From: JAVVHE01 sp038238915
GTDB lineage: Bacteria; Pseudomonadota; Alphaproteobacteria; Sphingomonadales; Sphingomonadaceae
Length of the DNA stretch: 64,000 nt
Reading direction: 5' to 3'
NCBI GenBank assembly: GCA_038238915.1
Contig: JBBSFH010000001.1
Location: forward strand, 1-64,000
A program made the translations under genes and the position numbers. Below, piece after piece: positions 24,208 to 33,354 of this stretch; position 1 is the stretch's first letter, and each line of letters starts with the position of its first letter. The notes under the pieces were generated by a model, which saw only the letters and a program-made list of their open reading frames with translations, made no database searches and was not told where the DNA came from.

Positions 24208-26129
24208 TCTTCTCGCTCGATAACTGGCACAACGGAATGACCCGTCGCGTGGGGCTCATCCCCGGAAACCTGCGCTTTCGCCCGCAGATCAGGGTCTACC
24301 CCCATCTCTCGCTGAAACGCGTACCACCCCTCTTGTCGTTGCAAACGACGGGTTTGCAAGGCGGGGGTCTGCCCAGATAAGGCGATTCGCGTAGCTTGCA
24401 ACGCTGGGTCGTCCCCCGGACGGTTCAGCACGTCACGCAATTCTCGCAGGTTGGTTTGCTCTGCCGTACCTTGCAGCGCAAGGCCCGCCAACGCTTCAAG
24501 TTTCGACGCGAGTTGTTTTTTGGCGCGCTCATGCGAAGACGGCTCGTTCAAGAAACTGTAGTGGAGCGGAGGGTGATCGTGAACCCACTTCACATCATCG
24601 CCGAGTCCCCGGGTTTGTAGCGCCGCTACGAGCCCATTGCGGGTCGTGTCAGGGTAGCTAAGCAGGACATCGCTGATCGCCCCTCGGACACGAAGCAGAC
24701 GTGGGTTGATCAACCCTATCTCGTTCAGTGCTTCCCAATGGTCGCTCGCCACGTCCGGCCAAAGCAGGACGCCACCCAGAGTTGAGTGGCCTTCGCTCTC
24801 TAAACGTCTGCCAATCCTACGCACTGCGGTTGACGGCTGCGAAGCGTTTTGCCAGCCGCCGACACTACGCTTCCAGCCGAACGCGTCCATGAACTGCAGG
24901 CGGAACAGGATTTCATACTGCTCGCGCACATCCTTGTCGGCGATCTCCTTCGCGACTGCGGCAAGTTCGGCCTTCAGCCCCGCGCGCCCCTCGGGCGAAG
25001 CCGTATCGGCGGCAGCGAGCGCGGTGCGCCAGAGCAGTGCGTGGAGTGGTTCGGGCGTGGCGGCGAGCGCTTCGAACGCGGCCTTGCCGCCTGCGCGGAC
25101 TACGTCATCGGGGTCTTGGCCTTCGGGCAGCGTGACGAAGCGCAGCGATCGACCGGGGGCGAGTCCCGCTAGCGCGCGGCGTGCAGCTTTTGCAGCTGCC
25201 GCCAGCCCGGCGCGGTCCCCGTCGAAGCACAGCGTCGGTTCGGGCACGATGCGCCATGCCAATGCCAGTTGCGCCTCGGTGAGCGCGGTGCCCATCGGTG
25301 CCACCGCCTCGGCGATCCCCGCCTGCGCGAGCGCCACGCCGTCCATATACCCCTCGACGATGAACAGCCGCGCGGCCGCGCGCGCCGGAGCCGCCGCACG
25401 GTCGAGGTTCCACAGCAGGCGGCCCTTGTCGAACAGCGGGGTATCGGGGCTGTTCAGATATTTGGGTTTGAAATCGCCAAGCGCGCGACCGCCAAAGCCA
25501 ACTGTGCGCCCGCGCGCATCGCGGATGGGAAAGATCAGCCGGTTGCGGAAACGATCAAAGGCTGGGCCGCCTTCCTCGGGCAGGATCGACAATCCCGTAT
25601 CGACCAGCCGATCCACGCCAACCTTCGGGCCGAGCACCGCGGTCAACCCGCTGCGCGCGTCGGGCGCGAAGCCGATGCCAAACGCGCGCGCAGTTTCGGG
25701 CGAGACTCCGCGCTGTGTGAGATAGGCCCGCGCCGCCGCACCCTCGACCGCCCACAGCCGCTCGGCAAACCAGCCTGCTGCCGCCTCGGTCGCGTCGCGC
25801 AGCGTTGTTGCGCGCTCGGCCTGTTCGCGTGCCTGCGGCGTCTCCTCGGGCACCTCCATGCCCGCGCCCGCCGCCAGCTCCTTCACCGCGTCGCGGAAGC
25901 TCAGCCCCTGCTTCTCCGTCAGCCAGCGGATCGCATCGCCATGCACGCCGCAGCCGAAGCAATGATAATGGTCCGCATAGACGTAGAAGCTCGCGGACTT
26001 TTCCTGATGGAACGGGCAGCAGCCGCGCAGATCGCGACCCGCGCGGCTGAGCTTGACCGTCCGCCCCAGCAACGCGCCCAGATCGGTGCGCGCGCGCAAC
26101 TCGTCGAGGAAGGCGGGGGCGATCGGCAT
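24189..26129 (-). CDS. dnaG: DNA primase
   Basis: A 646-residue bacterial primase. The zinc-ribbon ligands Cys38, His41, Cys57 and Cys60 are in CCPFHQEKSASFY and HYHCFGCG. The Toprim catalytic core has IVEGYMDGVAL and CFDGDRAGL. The C-terminal helicase-binding region is present. ATG 26129 (MPIAPAFLDELRARTDLG) is the family-typical start; the frame is open a further 36 codons upstream but without homology. It precedes rpoD with a 19-base overlap. Confidence 0.95.
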
Positions 26130-26208
26130 GAACCTATCGATTATACCACAGGCGATGGTCCGGCTTTCAGTCCCGGCAAGAAAAAACGGGGGATAAAAGG
26201 ACGCTGTT

Positions 26209-27738
26209 CTAGGCAGCCTCGGCCATGTTGTGTCCAATGCGCGGCGCGGGCAGGCCGGATGCGCCCAGATCGGCGATCATCAGCTTGGCGGTCGCTTTCG
26301 CCGACCCCACCACCCCCGGCACGCCCGCGCCGGGGTGCGTCCCCGCGCCGACGAAATAGAGGTTCGTCAGCACGTCGTCGCGGTTATGCACGCGGAACCA
26401 TGCGCTCTGGGTGAGCACCGGTTCAAGGCTGAACGCGCTGCCATGATGGGCGCGCAGCTCGCGCGAAAAGTCCAGCGGCGTGAAATGGCGGCACGTGACC
26501 ATATTTTCGCGCAAGCCGGGCAAACAGGTGCGCTCCAGATAGTCGAGGATTTTGTCCCGGTACCCCGGTGCGGCCTCATCCCAGTCGAGCGGAAGAGCGC
26601 CCAGATGAGGCACGGGGGCGAGCACGTAGAAGGCGCTGCAGCCGGGTGGGGCGAGTGCGGGATCAGTCAGCGTGGGGTGGTGCAAATACAGCGAGAAATC
26701 GTCCGCGAGCACGCCCTTGTCGTAAATATCGCTCAGCAGCCCCCTGTAGCGCGGCCCGAACAGGATCGTGTGGTGCTTGATCTCAGGGTAGAAGGTCTTG
26801 GTGCCAAAATAGATCACGAACAGCGATGGCGAGAAGCGCGCCTTCGCCAGCCGCTTGCCCTTGGACTTGCCGCGCGAGGACTCGCCCAGCAGATCAGCGA
26901 AGGTGTGCACCACGTCCGCATTGCTCGCCACCGCATCGAACGTGCTGGACCACCCGTCCGCGCACGTCACCGTGCGAACCGCCGTGCCTTCGACCGAAAC
27001 GCCCGTCACAGGCGCGTTCATCCGCACCACGCCGCCCAAATCCTCGAACAGCCGCACCATCGCGCGCACCAGCGCCCCCGTGCCGCCGCGCGGGAAGAAC
27101 ACGCCCCATTTGCGCTCCAGCGCGTGGATCAGCGCGTAGATCCCGCTAGTCTTGAACGGATCGCCGCCCACCAGCAGCGTATGGAAACTAAACGCCTCGC
27201 GGAGGTGCGGGTGCTTGATGAACGATCCCACGATCGAGTGCACCGATCGCCACGCCTGATACTTCGCCAGCGCGGGCGCGGCCGCGATCATCTGGCGGAA
27301 GGTGAGGAACGCCTCGTGCCCCAGCTTCTCGTAGCCTTCGTGGAACACGCCTTCGGCATAGGCGAGAAACTTTGCGTATCCCGCCACATCGTCGGGAGAC
27401 AAAGCCTCGATCTGCTTCAATAACGCTTCTGTATCGTTCGAATAATCGAAGATCGTGCCGTCTTCCCACATCAGCCGGTAGAAGGGCGTCACCGGCATCA
27501 GCTCGATATAATCCTCCATCCGCCGCCCGGAAGCCGCCCACAGCTCCTCCAGACACGTCGGATCGGTGATCACAGTCGGCCCCGCGTCGAACGTGAACCC
27601 TGCGTCCTCGTAAACATACGCCCGCCCGCCCGGCTTATCGCGCGCTTCGATCACCGTGGTCTGAACCCCGGCCGATTGCAGCCGGATCGCCAGTGCCAAC
27701 CCGCCAAAACCCGCGCCGATTACTGCCGCCGTCGTCAT
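26209..27738 (-). CDS. crtI: Phytoene desaturase
   Basis: A 509-residue FAD enzyme that desaturates phytoene to lycopene. It has the dinucleotide-binding start TAAVIGAGFGGLALAIRL, the CrtI segments GRAYVYEDAGFTFDAGPTVI and GGTGALVRAMV, and the C-terminal signature GAGTHPGAGVPGVVGSAK. ATG 27738 overlaps the crtY stop by 4 nt (ATGA), so it is the second gene of a crtY-crtI operon. No phytoene synthase (crtB) follows; the next gene is dnaG. Confidence 0.95.
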   Translation of the reverse strand: MTTAAVIGAGFGGLALAIRLQSAGVQTTVIEARDKPGGRAYVYEDAGFTFDAGPTVITDPTCLEELWAASGRRMEDYIELMPVTPFYRLMWEDGTIFDYSNDTEALLKQIEALSPDDVAGYAKFLAYAEGVFHEGYEKLGHEAFLTFRQMIAAAPALAKYQAWRSVHSIVGSFIKHPHLREAFSFHTLLVGGDPFKTSGIYALIHALERKWGVFFPRGGTGALVRAMVRLFEDLGGVVRMNAPVTGVSVEGTAVRTVTCADGWSSTFDAVASNADVVHTFADLLGESSRGKSKGKRLAKARFSPSLFVIYFGTKTFYPEIKHHTILFGPRYRGLLSDIYDKGVLADDFSLYLHHPTLTDPALAPPGCSAFYVLAPVPHLGALPLDWDEAAPGYRDKILDYLERTCLPGLRENMVTCRHFTPLDFSRELRAHHGSAFSLEPVLTQSAWFRVHNRDDVLTNLYFVGAGTHPGAGVPGVVGSAKATAKLMIADLGASGLPAPRIGHNMAEAA

Positions 27739-28946
27739 GCCTTGCTCCGATAGGTTGCGAGCGCCTTGAGCGCGCGCGGGATAGGGATGGGGGGAACCCC
27801 GGTCAAAATCCGCGCCCAGTCCCCCCACGTGGACGCCGCCGCGTAAAAACGCCCGACCAGTGCATCGTCGAGCCGGTAGAAATGCTGCAACACGCGGTAG
27901 CGCTCGGATGGATCGGCAGCGAGGAACAACATGCGGTTGAGCATTCGATAGAGGCCGCGGCGTCCCCATGCGCGCGTGCTCATGTCGCGCACCGCGCGGT
28001 AGATCGTCGCTGGATCGTGCGCGGGCAACCCGGCGATGAGGTCTGCGGTGCGTACCGCATCGGGGAAAGAATAGCCCGTGATCGGATTGAACAGCCCCGC
28101 GCCCAGCCCGATGCGTGGCACGCCGGGCACGCCTTCATCCCAGAACGCCGCGATGTTCCCGCCGAGTGCGAGCGGAAGCACGCCCACCTCCTCGCGTCCG
28201 GTGTGCGCGATGCGCCAGCCCTGGCGCACGGCATAATCGGCGATGTGTGCGCGCAGAGTGGGCGGGGAGAGATCGCCGTCGTCGCTGTAATAGGTGTCCT
28301 CGATCAAGACGCGTGTCGGCGAGAAGGGCAGCGTGTAGACGAAGCGGTACCCATCGAGCTGCGGCACGGTTGCGTCCATGATGATCGGCCCGGTGAGGCC
28401 ATGCGGCTCGGCCAGTTCCACTTCGATCCCCAGGAACTTCTGCCAGCGTAGATCGATCGCCTTCGTCGGCCCCTGCCCACGCGCGTCGATCGTCGCGCGG
28501 GCATTGAGCACGCGGCCGTCCGACAGCATTACCCGCGTCGGCGCGAGCGCGCTGACCGCCGAGCCGAACCACAAACGCTCCTCCGGGATCGCCGCGCGCA
28601 CCGCTGCGTCGAGCTTTTCGGACGTCGCGCTGCGATAGCCCGCCGCGATGCGCCGCCCGTGCTCGGGAAAGCGGATCGCATACTCTGCCCAGTCGTGCGC
28701 GATGAGCGGCGCGGTCCACGCGCGCTGTGCTGCCGAGACATCCTGCGCGAAGCTGGACCAGGTATGGTTGCCACCCAGCGACTGCCCCGCCTCGACGATG
28801 CCCACCCGCAGCTCGGGCCGGACCTGCGCCAGGCGCAGCGCCACCAGTCCGCCCGCAAGCCCGCCGCCCGCAATGAGAAGATCGCAGTCCACCGCGCGCA
28901 GGCTTAGCGCGGCCGCTGCACGCGCGCCAACGGGGTGCGACAGCAT
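27735..28946 (-). CDS. crtY: Lycopene beta-cyclase
   Basis: A 403-residue flavoprotein of the CrtY family that cyclises lycopene to beta-carotene. The N-terminal dinucleotide fold is CDLLIAGGGLAGGLVALRLA. Further family segments are SLGGNHTWSS, FVYTLPFSPTRVLIEDTYY and FNPITGYSFPDAVRTAD. ATG 28946 is taken as start; the upstream frame is only antisense of the permease gene. It is divergent from the TauE/SafE gene with 54 bases between. With crtI it supports a yellow or orange carotenoid such as the nostoxanthin type of sphingomonads (inference). Confidence 0.93.
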   Translation of the reverse strand: MLSHPVGARAAAALSLRAVDCDLLIAGGGLAGGLVALRLAQVRPELRVGIVEAGQSLGGNHTWSSFAQDVSAAQRAWTAPLIAHDWAEYAIRFPEHGRRIAAGYRSATSEKLDAAVRAAIPEERLWFGSAVSALAPTRVMLSDGRVLNARATIDARGQGPTKAIDLRWQKFLGIEVELAEPHGLTGPIIMDATVPQLDGYRFVYTLPFSPTRVLIEDTYYSDDGDLSPPTLRAHIADYAVRQGWRIAHTGREEVGVLPLALGGNIAAFWDEGVPGVPRIGLGAGLFNPITGYSFPDAVRTADLIAGLPAHDPATIYRAVRDMSTRAWGRRGLYRMLNRMLFLAADPSERYRVLQHFYRLDDALVGRFYAAASTWGDWARILTGVPPIPIPRALKALATYRSKA

Positions 28947-29000
28947 TGGCAAACCACCAACGCTTGGACGCACCGCGCGCACGGGTCTAAGTCCGTTCGC

Positions 29001-29906
29001 GTGGACATCTACCTCCCCATCGCCGGCATGGCGGTCAACGCGCTCGTGATCGTGCTGCTCGGCGCGGGGGTGGGGTTTCTCTCGGGGATGCTGGGTGTCG
29101 GCGGCGGATTCCTGACGACGCCGCTCCTCATTCTCTACGGCGTGCCGCCCGCGGTCGCGGTCGCCTCGTCCGCAACGCAGATCACCGGCTCGAGTGTTTC
29201 GGGCGTGCTCGCGCACGCGCGGCGGCGCGGCGTCGATTTCAAGATGGGCGCGGTAATGGTCGCGGGCGGTCTGATCGGCTCGGTGGCGGGATCGTTCCTG
29301 TTCGAGCTGCTGCAGTCGCTCGGTCAGATCGATAGCGCGATCTCGATCGTCTACGTGATCATGCTGCTTTCTATCGGCGGCCTGATGCTCCGCGATTCGT
29401 GGCGCGCTCTCAGGCCGGGCGATGCGCCGCGCGCACTGCCCCGTCGCCATCATGGCTGGATCGCGGCGCTGCCGTGGCGGATGCGTTTCCGCCGCTCGGG
29501 CCTGTACGTGTCACCGATCGCGCCTTTCGCGCTTGGCGCGTCGGTGGGGGTGCTCACCGTGATCATGGGTATTGGCGGCGGGTTCATCATGGTGCCCGCG
29601 ATGATCTATCTGCTCGGCATGTCGGCTTCGGTCGTGGTTGGCACCTCGCTGTTCCAGATTCTGTTCGTCACCGCCGCGACCACGCTGCTCCATGCCACAC
29701 AATCGAAGACGGTGGACATTGTCCTTGCCGGACTGCTGCTCGTAGGCGGTGTGGTCGGCGCGCAATATGGCGCATTCGCCGCCCGGCGGTTACCCGCTGA
29801 AAAGCTGCGCCTTGTCCTATCACTGGTGGTGCTCGCGTTCGGGTTGCGGCTCGCGCTGCAGCTGACCTATCGGCCGAGCGAAATCTTCACGGTCGGCCCC
29901 GCATGA
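29001..29906 (+). CDS. TauE/SafE (TSUP) family permease
   Basis: A 301-residue membrane protein of the TSUP family, which exports sulfite or organosulfonates. It has about eight transmembrane helices and two copies of the Gly-rich motif: FLSGMLGVGGGFLTTPLL in the first half and VIMGIGGGFIMVPAMIYLLG in the second. GTG 29001 (coding VDIYLPIAGMAVN) is chosen because it gives the family-typical start right before the first helix. Its stop overlaps the next start by ATGA; the TauE plus TIGR02186 pairing is conserved in alphaproteobacteria. Confidence 0.88.
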   Translation: MDIYLPIAGMAVNALVIVLLGAGVGFLSGMLGVGGGFLTTPLLILYGVPPAVAVASSATQITGSSVSGVLAHARRRGVDFKMGAVMVAGGLIGSVAGSFLFELLQSLGQIDSAISIVYVIMLLSIGGLMLRDSWRALRPGDAPRALPRRHHGWIAALPWRMRFRRSGLYVSPIAPFALGASVGVLTVIMGIGGGFIMVPAMIYLLGMSASVVVGTSLFQILFVTAATTLLHATQSKTVDIVLAGLLLVGGVVGAQYGAFAARRLPAEKLRLVLSLVVLAFGLRLALQLTYRPSEIFTVGPA

Positions 29907-30640
29907 GGGCTTTGCTTGCGCTGGTGCTGCTGGCGGCCGCTCCCGCGCCGCGACTGTTCGCCGATCTCAGCCAACCACGCGTCGATATCTCCTACGGTTT
30001 CGATGGGGCCGAACTGCTCGTCTACGGTGCGGTCCAGTATCCACGCAGCCGCATTCCGGACCAGGAGCCGCGCATTGCGGTTGTCGCGCGCGGCCCCGAT
30101 CAGGCGGTCGTCGTGCGCCAGAAAGCCCGGCGCGCAGGCATCTGGATCAACGCGGCATCGGTGGAGTTCGGCACCGTCCCGTCCTACGCGGCCGTTGCGA
30201 CCACCCGCCCGGTCGAGGAACTGCTCGATACGCGCACAGCTTCGCTGTGGGAGGTGGGATTGGCGAACCTCGCCTTGTCGCCACGTAACGCCGATCCCGC
30301 CGAGATTCCTGCTTTCACGCGCGGTCTGATCGATCTGCGTCGCCGCGCGGGTCTTTTCCGCCAGGATCCCGCAGGGGTGCAGGTGACCGAGAACATCCTC
30401 TACCGGGCGCGCATCGCGATCCCGTCGGCGGCACCGGTCGGCCGCTATTCGGTTGCGGTGCACCTGATCGAGGAGGGGCAGGTGATCGCCACGGTCACGC
30501 GCAGCCTCGACGTGCGCAAGACCGGCTTCGAGGCGGGTGTCAGCCGCTTCGCCGAGCAGCATGGGCTGCTCTACGGCATCGCGGCGGTGGCAATGGCGCT
30601 AGCGACGGGGTGGGCGGCGAGCTTGATCGGGCGACGGTAG
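29903..30640 (+). CDS. TIGR02186 family membrane-anchored protein
   Basis: A 245-residue protein with an N-terminal signal (MRALLALVLLAAAPAPRLFA), a periplasmic beta-rich domain, and one C-terminal transmembrane helix (LYGIAAVAMALATGWAASLIG). ISYGFDGAELLVYGA and YRARIAIPSAAPVGRYSVAV are typical of the TIGR02186 family, which always travels with TSUP permeases. Probably an accessory subunit for the upstream permease. Its exact role is not established. Confidence 0.85.
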   Translation: MRALLALVLLAAAPAPRLFADLSQPRVDISYGFDGAELLVYGAVQYPRSRIPDQEPRIAVVARGPDQAVVVRQKARRAGIWINAASVEFGTVPSYAAVATTRPVEELLDTRTASLWEVGLANLALSPRNADPAEIPAFTRGLIDLRRRAGLFRQDPAGVQVTENILYRARIAIPSAAPVGRYSVAVHLIEEGQVIATVTRSLDVRKTGFEAGVSRFAEQHGLLYGIAAVAMALATGWAASLIGRR

Positions 30641-30778
30641 GCTCTGGGCTTACGATCCCACGGCGAGACGGAATCGGGGCCGCGAGATTAAGACTTTGCA
30701 AGTGAAGCGTCATGGCCAAGGGGTGCACGTTCGTAGGCCCGTAATCGATGCATAGTTTTCAGTTGCGTAAGGCTTACC

Positions 30779-32173
30779 ATGTTCACGCCAGGTGCGATCG
30801 CGCTTAATCGCTTTGGACTTGGCGGTACTCCCGCAGATAATCCCCCTGCACTCCCGCAGGCGTGGCTGACCAATCAGATCGAACGTTATGCTTCCGTCCC
30901 GCCGGTCAGTACGGCCAATGGCGATAGCGTTTCGATGCTCGCGCAGTTCGCCGCGTTCGTGAAGGCGCGCAACAGTGCGCGGCAGGCGGGCACGCTCGAT
31001 GCGTTCAAGGCGGACAAGTCCCACGTCGAGTTCCTGCGCGATGCCGCAGTCGGGCAGGGCACCGCGCGCTTCGTGTCCGCGCTCTCCACGCCTACGCCCT
31101 TCCCCGAGCGCCTTGTTCATTTCTGGGCGAACCACTTCGCCATCAGTTCGGAGAAGCAGGCGGTCCGCGCGATCGCTGGCACCTATGAGTTCGAGGCGAT
31201 CCGCCCGCACGTCACGGGTACATTCACCGATATGTGGATGGCGGTTATGCACCACCCCGCCATGCTCGTGTACCTCGATCAGGCGCAATCGGTCGGCCCA
31301 AACAGCACATTCGCCCAGATTGCGGGTGCGCGAGGGCGGGCGCGCGGGTTGAACGAGAACCTGGCGCGCGAGGCGATGGAATTGCATTCGCTGGGCGTTC
31401 GCAGCGGCTACACGCAGGCCGATGTCACCGAACTCGCACGCGCGCTGACCGGCTGGACCGTGGGTGGCTTCGCGCGCGGGCTGCCGCCGCGTTTGCTCGG
31501 CTCCGGAAATGAGGCACCGGGCCGCTTCGCCTTCCGCGATGCAATGCACGAACCCGGCGAGCGCACCGTGCTCGGGAAACGCTATGGCGGCGGAGGCGAG
31601 CATCAGGCGCGCGCGATCCTGACCGATCTCGTCCACCGCCCCGAAACCGCGACGCATATCGCGACCAAGCTCGCGGTCCACTTCGTCAGCGATGCCCCGC
31701 CACCGGCGCTCGTCCAGCGCGTGGCAGCGGCCTTCCAGCGCTCGGGCGGCGATCTGCCTACCACCTACTGCGCGCTCATCGAAAGCCCCGAAGCGTTCGC
31801 GCCCGGACCGGGCAAGTTCAAGTCGCCGTGGGACTGGTCGATCTCCGCGATGCGCGCGATCGGCCTGACGGTCGCGGACAACCGCGCGGTCGGCATGATG
31901 CACGAACTCGGCCAGCCGCTGTGGCAGCCCGGCTCGCCCGCAGGTTGGGCGGACAGCCTGGGTGCATGGGCCGCGCCCGATGCGCTGCTGCGCCGGGTTG
32001 GCGTCGCCGAGCGCCTCGTCAACTTTGCCGCCCCCACTCTGGACGCGCGCGCGCTCGCCCCCCGGCTGCTTGGCGAGCTCGCCCCCCAGACAAGCCGGAT
32101 GATCGCGGCTGCGGACAGTCCGCGCCAGGCGCTGACGCTGCTGCTCTCTTCCCCCGATTTCCAGCGGAGATAA
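30779..32173 (+). CDS. DUF1800 family protein
   Basis: A 464-residue protein of the DUF1800 family. It begins with the characteristic ALNRFGLGGTP segment and contains ERLVHFWANHFAIS, NLAREAMELHSLGV and YTQADVTELARALTGWTVG. The function of the family is not established. It is paired with a DUF1501 gene 5 bases downstream, a very common arrangement of predicted secreted or cell-surface proteins. No Sec signal is obvious at the chosen start. Confidence 0.88.
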   Translation: MFTPGAIALNRFGLGGTPADNPPALPQAWLTNQIERYASVPPVSTANGDSVSMLAQFAAFVKARNSARQAGTLDAFKADKSHVEFLRDAAVGQGTARFVSALSTPTPFPERLVHFWANHFAISSEKQAVRAIAGTYEFEAIRPHVTGTFTDMWMAVMHHPAMLVYLDQAQSVGPNSTFAQIAGARGRARGLNENLAREAMELHSLGVRSGYTQADVTELARALTGWTVGGFARGLPPRLLGSGNEAPGRFAFRDAMHEPGERTVLGKRYGGGGEHQARAILTDLVHRPETATHIATKLAVHFVSDAPPPALVQRVAAAFQRSGGDLPTTYCALIESPEAFAPGPGKFKSPWDWSISAMRAIGLTVADNRAVGMMHELGQPLWQPGSPAGWADSLGAWAAPDALLRRVGVAERLVNFAAPTLDARALAPRLLGELAPQTSRMIAAADSPRQALTLLLSSPDFQRR

Positions 32174-32178
32174 GCCCG

Positions 32179-33330
32179 ATGAACCTCACTCGCCGCGGCC
32201 TTCTCGCAACGAGCCTCGCCGCCGCCCCGCTGATGATCGTTCCCGGCCTCGCGCTGGCCCGCGCCGAGACGGACAAGCGGTTCGTGATGATTATCCTGCG
32301 CGGCGCGATGGACGGCATCAACGTCGTCGCCCCCGTCGGCGATCCCGCCTACGCTCCCGCCCGCGCCGCGCTCGCTTATCAGGGCGCGGCCACGATCAAC
32401 GGATTGTTCGCGCTTCACCCGGCGCTGGTCGAAACCTCCAAAATGTACACTGCGCACGAGGCATTGTTCGTCCACGCGGTGGCCTCTCCCTATCGTGATC
32501 GGAGCCATTTCGACGGTCAGAACGTGCTCGAAACCGGAGGCGTGTCACCCTACGAGCGAAGCGATGGCTGGCTCAACCGGCTGCTGCCGCTGCTTCCCGG
32601 TGGCGCGCGCGCGATCGCAATTGCGCCTTCGGTGCCGCCGATCCTGCGTGGGCGCAATGGCGTGCAGAGCTATGCTCCATCGGGCCTCCCAGAACCTACC
32701 GACGATCTCCTGAACCGCGTGAGCGCCATGTATTCGCCCGACGCCGTCCTCCACCCGATCTGGGACGAGGCGATGGCCGCGCGCCGGGTGGCGCAGGCGT
32801 CGGGTGCCGACGCGAAGGGTGGCCGCGACTTGCCCAAGCTCGCGAGGCTCGCTGCCGACTTCCTGACCAAGCCCGACGGCGCGCGGATCGCCGTGCTCGA
32901 GTTCGATGGCTGGGATACGCATTCGGGGCAGCAGGGACGGCTCGCGAACCAGCTCAAGCAACTCGATACCGCCCTGGCCGCGCTCAAGACCGGCCTCGGC
33001 CCCGATTGGTCGAACACCGTCGTGCTGTGCGCCACCGAGTTCGGCCGGACGGTGCAGGCAAACGGCACCGGCGGCACCGATCACGGCACCGCGTCGGTCG
33101 CGATCGTCGCGGGTGGCGCGGTGAACGGTGGCCGCGTGCTGGCCGACTGGCCCGGCCTCGCCAAGCCCGCGCTGTACGAAGGCCGCGATCTCAAGCCCAC
33201 CACCGATCTGCGTTCGGTGCTGCTGGCCGCATCCGCGCAACATCTCGGCGTCGATCCCGCGCAGGCGGCGCGCGCGCTGTTTCAGGACGCGCCCGTGCCG
33301 CTCGCGACTCAGGGGATGTTGCGCGTCTGA
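32179..33330 (+). CDS. DUF1501 family protein with Tat-type signal
   Basis: A 383-residue protein of the sulfatase-like DUF1501 family. The N-terminus (MNLTRRGLLATSLAAAPLMI) has a twin-arginine type signal. Core segments are VMIILRGAMDGINVVAPVGD, FDGWDTHSGQQGRLANQL, CATEFGRTVQANGTGGTDHG and NGGRV. The His/Asp-rich GTDHGTA site probably binds metal. It forms an operon with the DUF1800 gene. Confidence 0.88.
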   Translation: MNLTRRGLLATSLAAAPLMIVPGLALARAETDKRFVMIILRGAMDGINVVAPVGDPAYAPARAALAYQGAATINGLFALHPALVETSKMYTAHEALFVHAVASPYRDRSHFDGQNVLETGGVSPYERSDGWLNRLLPLLPGGARAIAIAPSVPPILRGRNGVQSYAPSGLPEPTDDLLNRVSAMYSPDAVLHPIWDEAMAARRVAQASGADAKGGRDLPKLARLAADFLTKPDGARIAVLEFDGWDTHSGQQGRLANQLKQLDTALAALKTGLGPDWSNTVVLCATEFGRTVQANGTGGTDHGTASVAIVAGGAVNGGRVLADWPGLAKPALYEGRDLKPTTDLRSVLLAASAQHLGVDPAQAARALFQDAPVPLATQGMLRV

Positions 33331-33354
33331 CCTCGGTGCCACGCGTCGGCCCGG

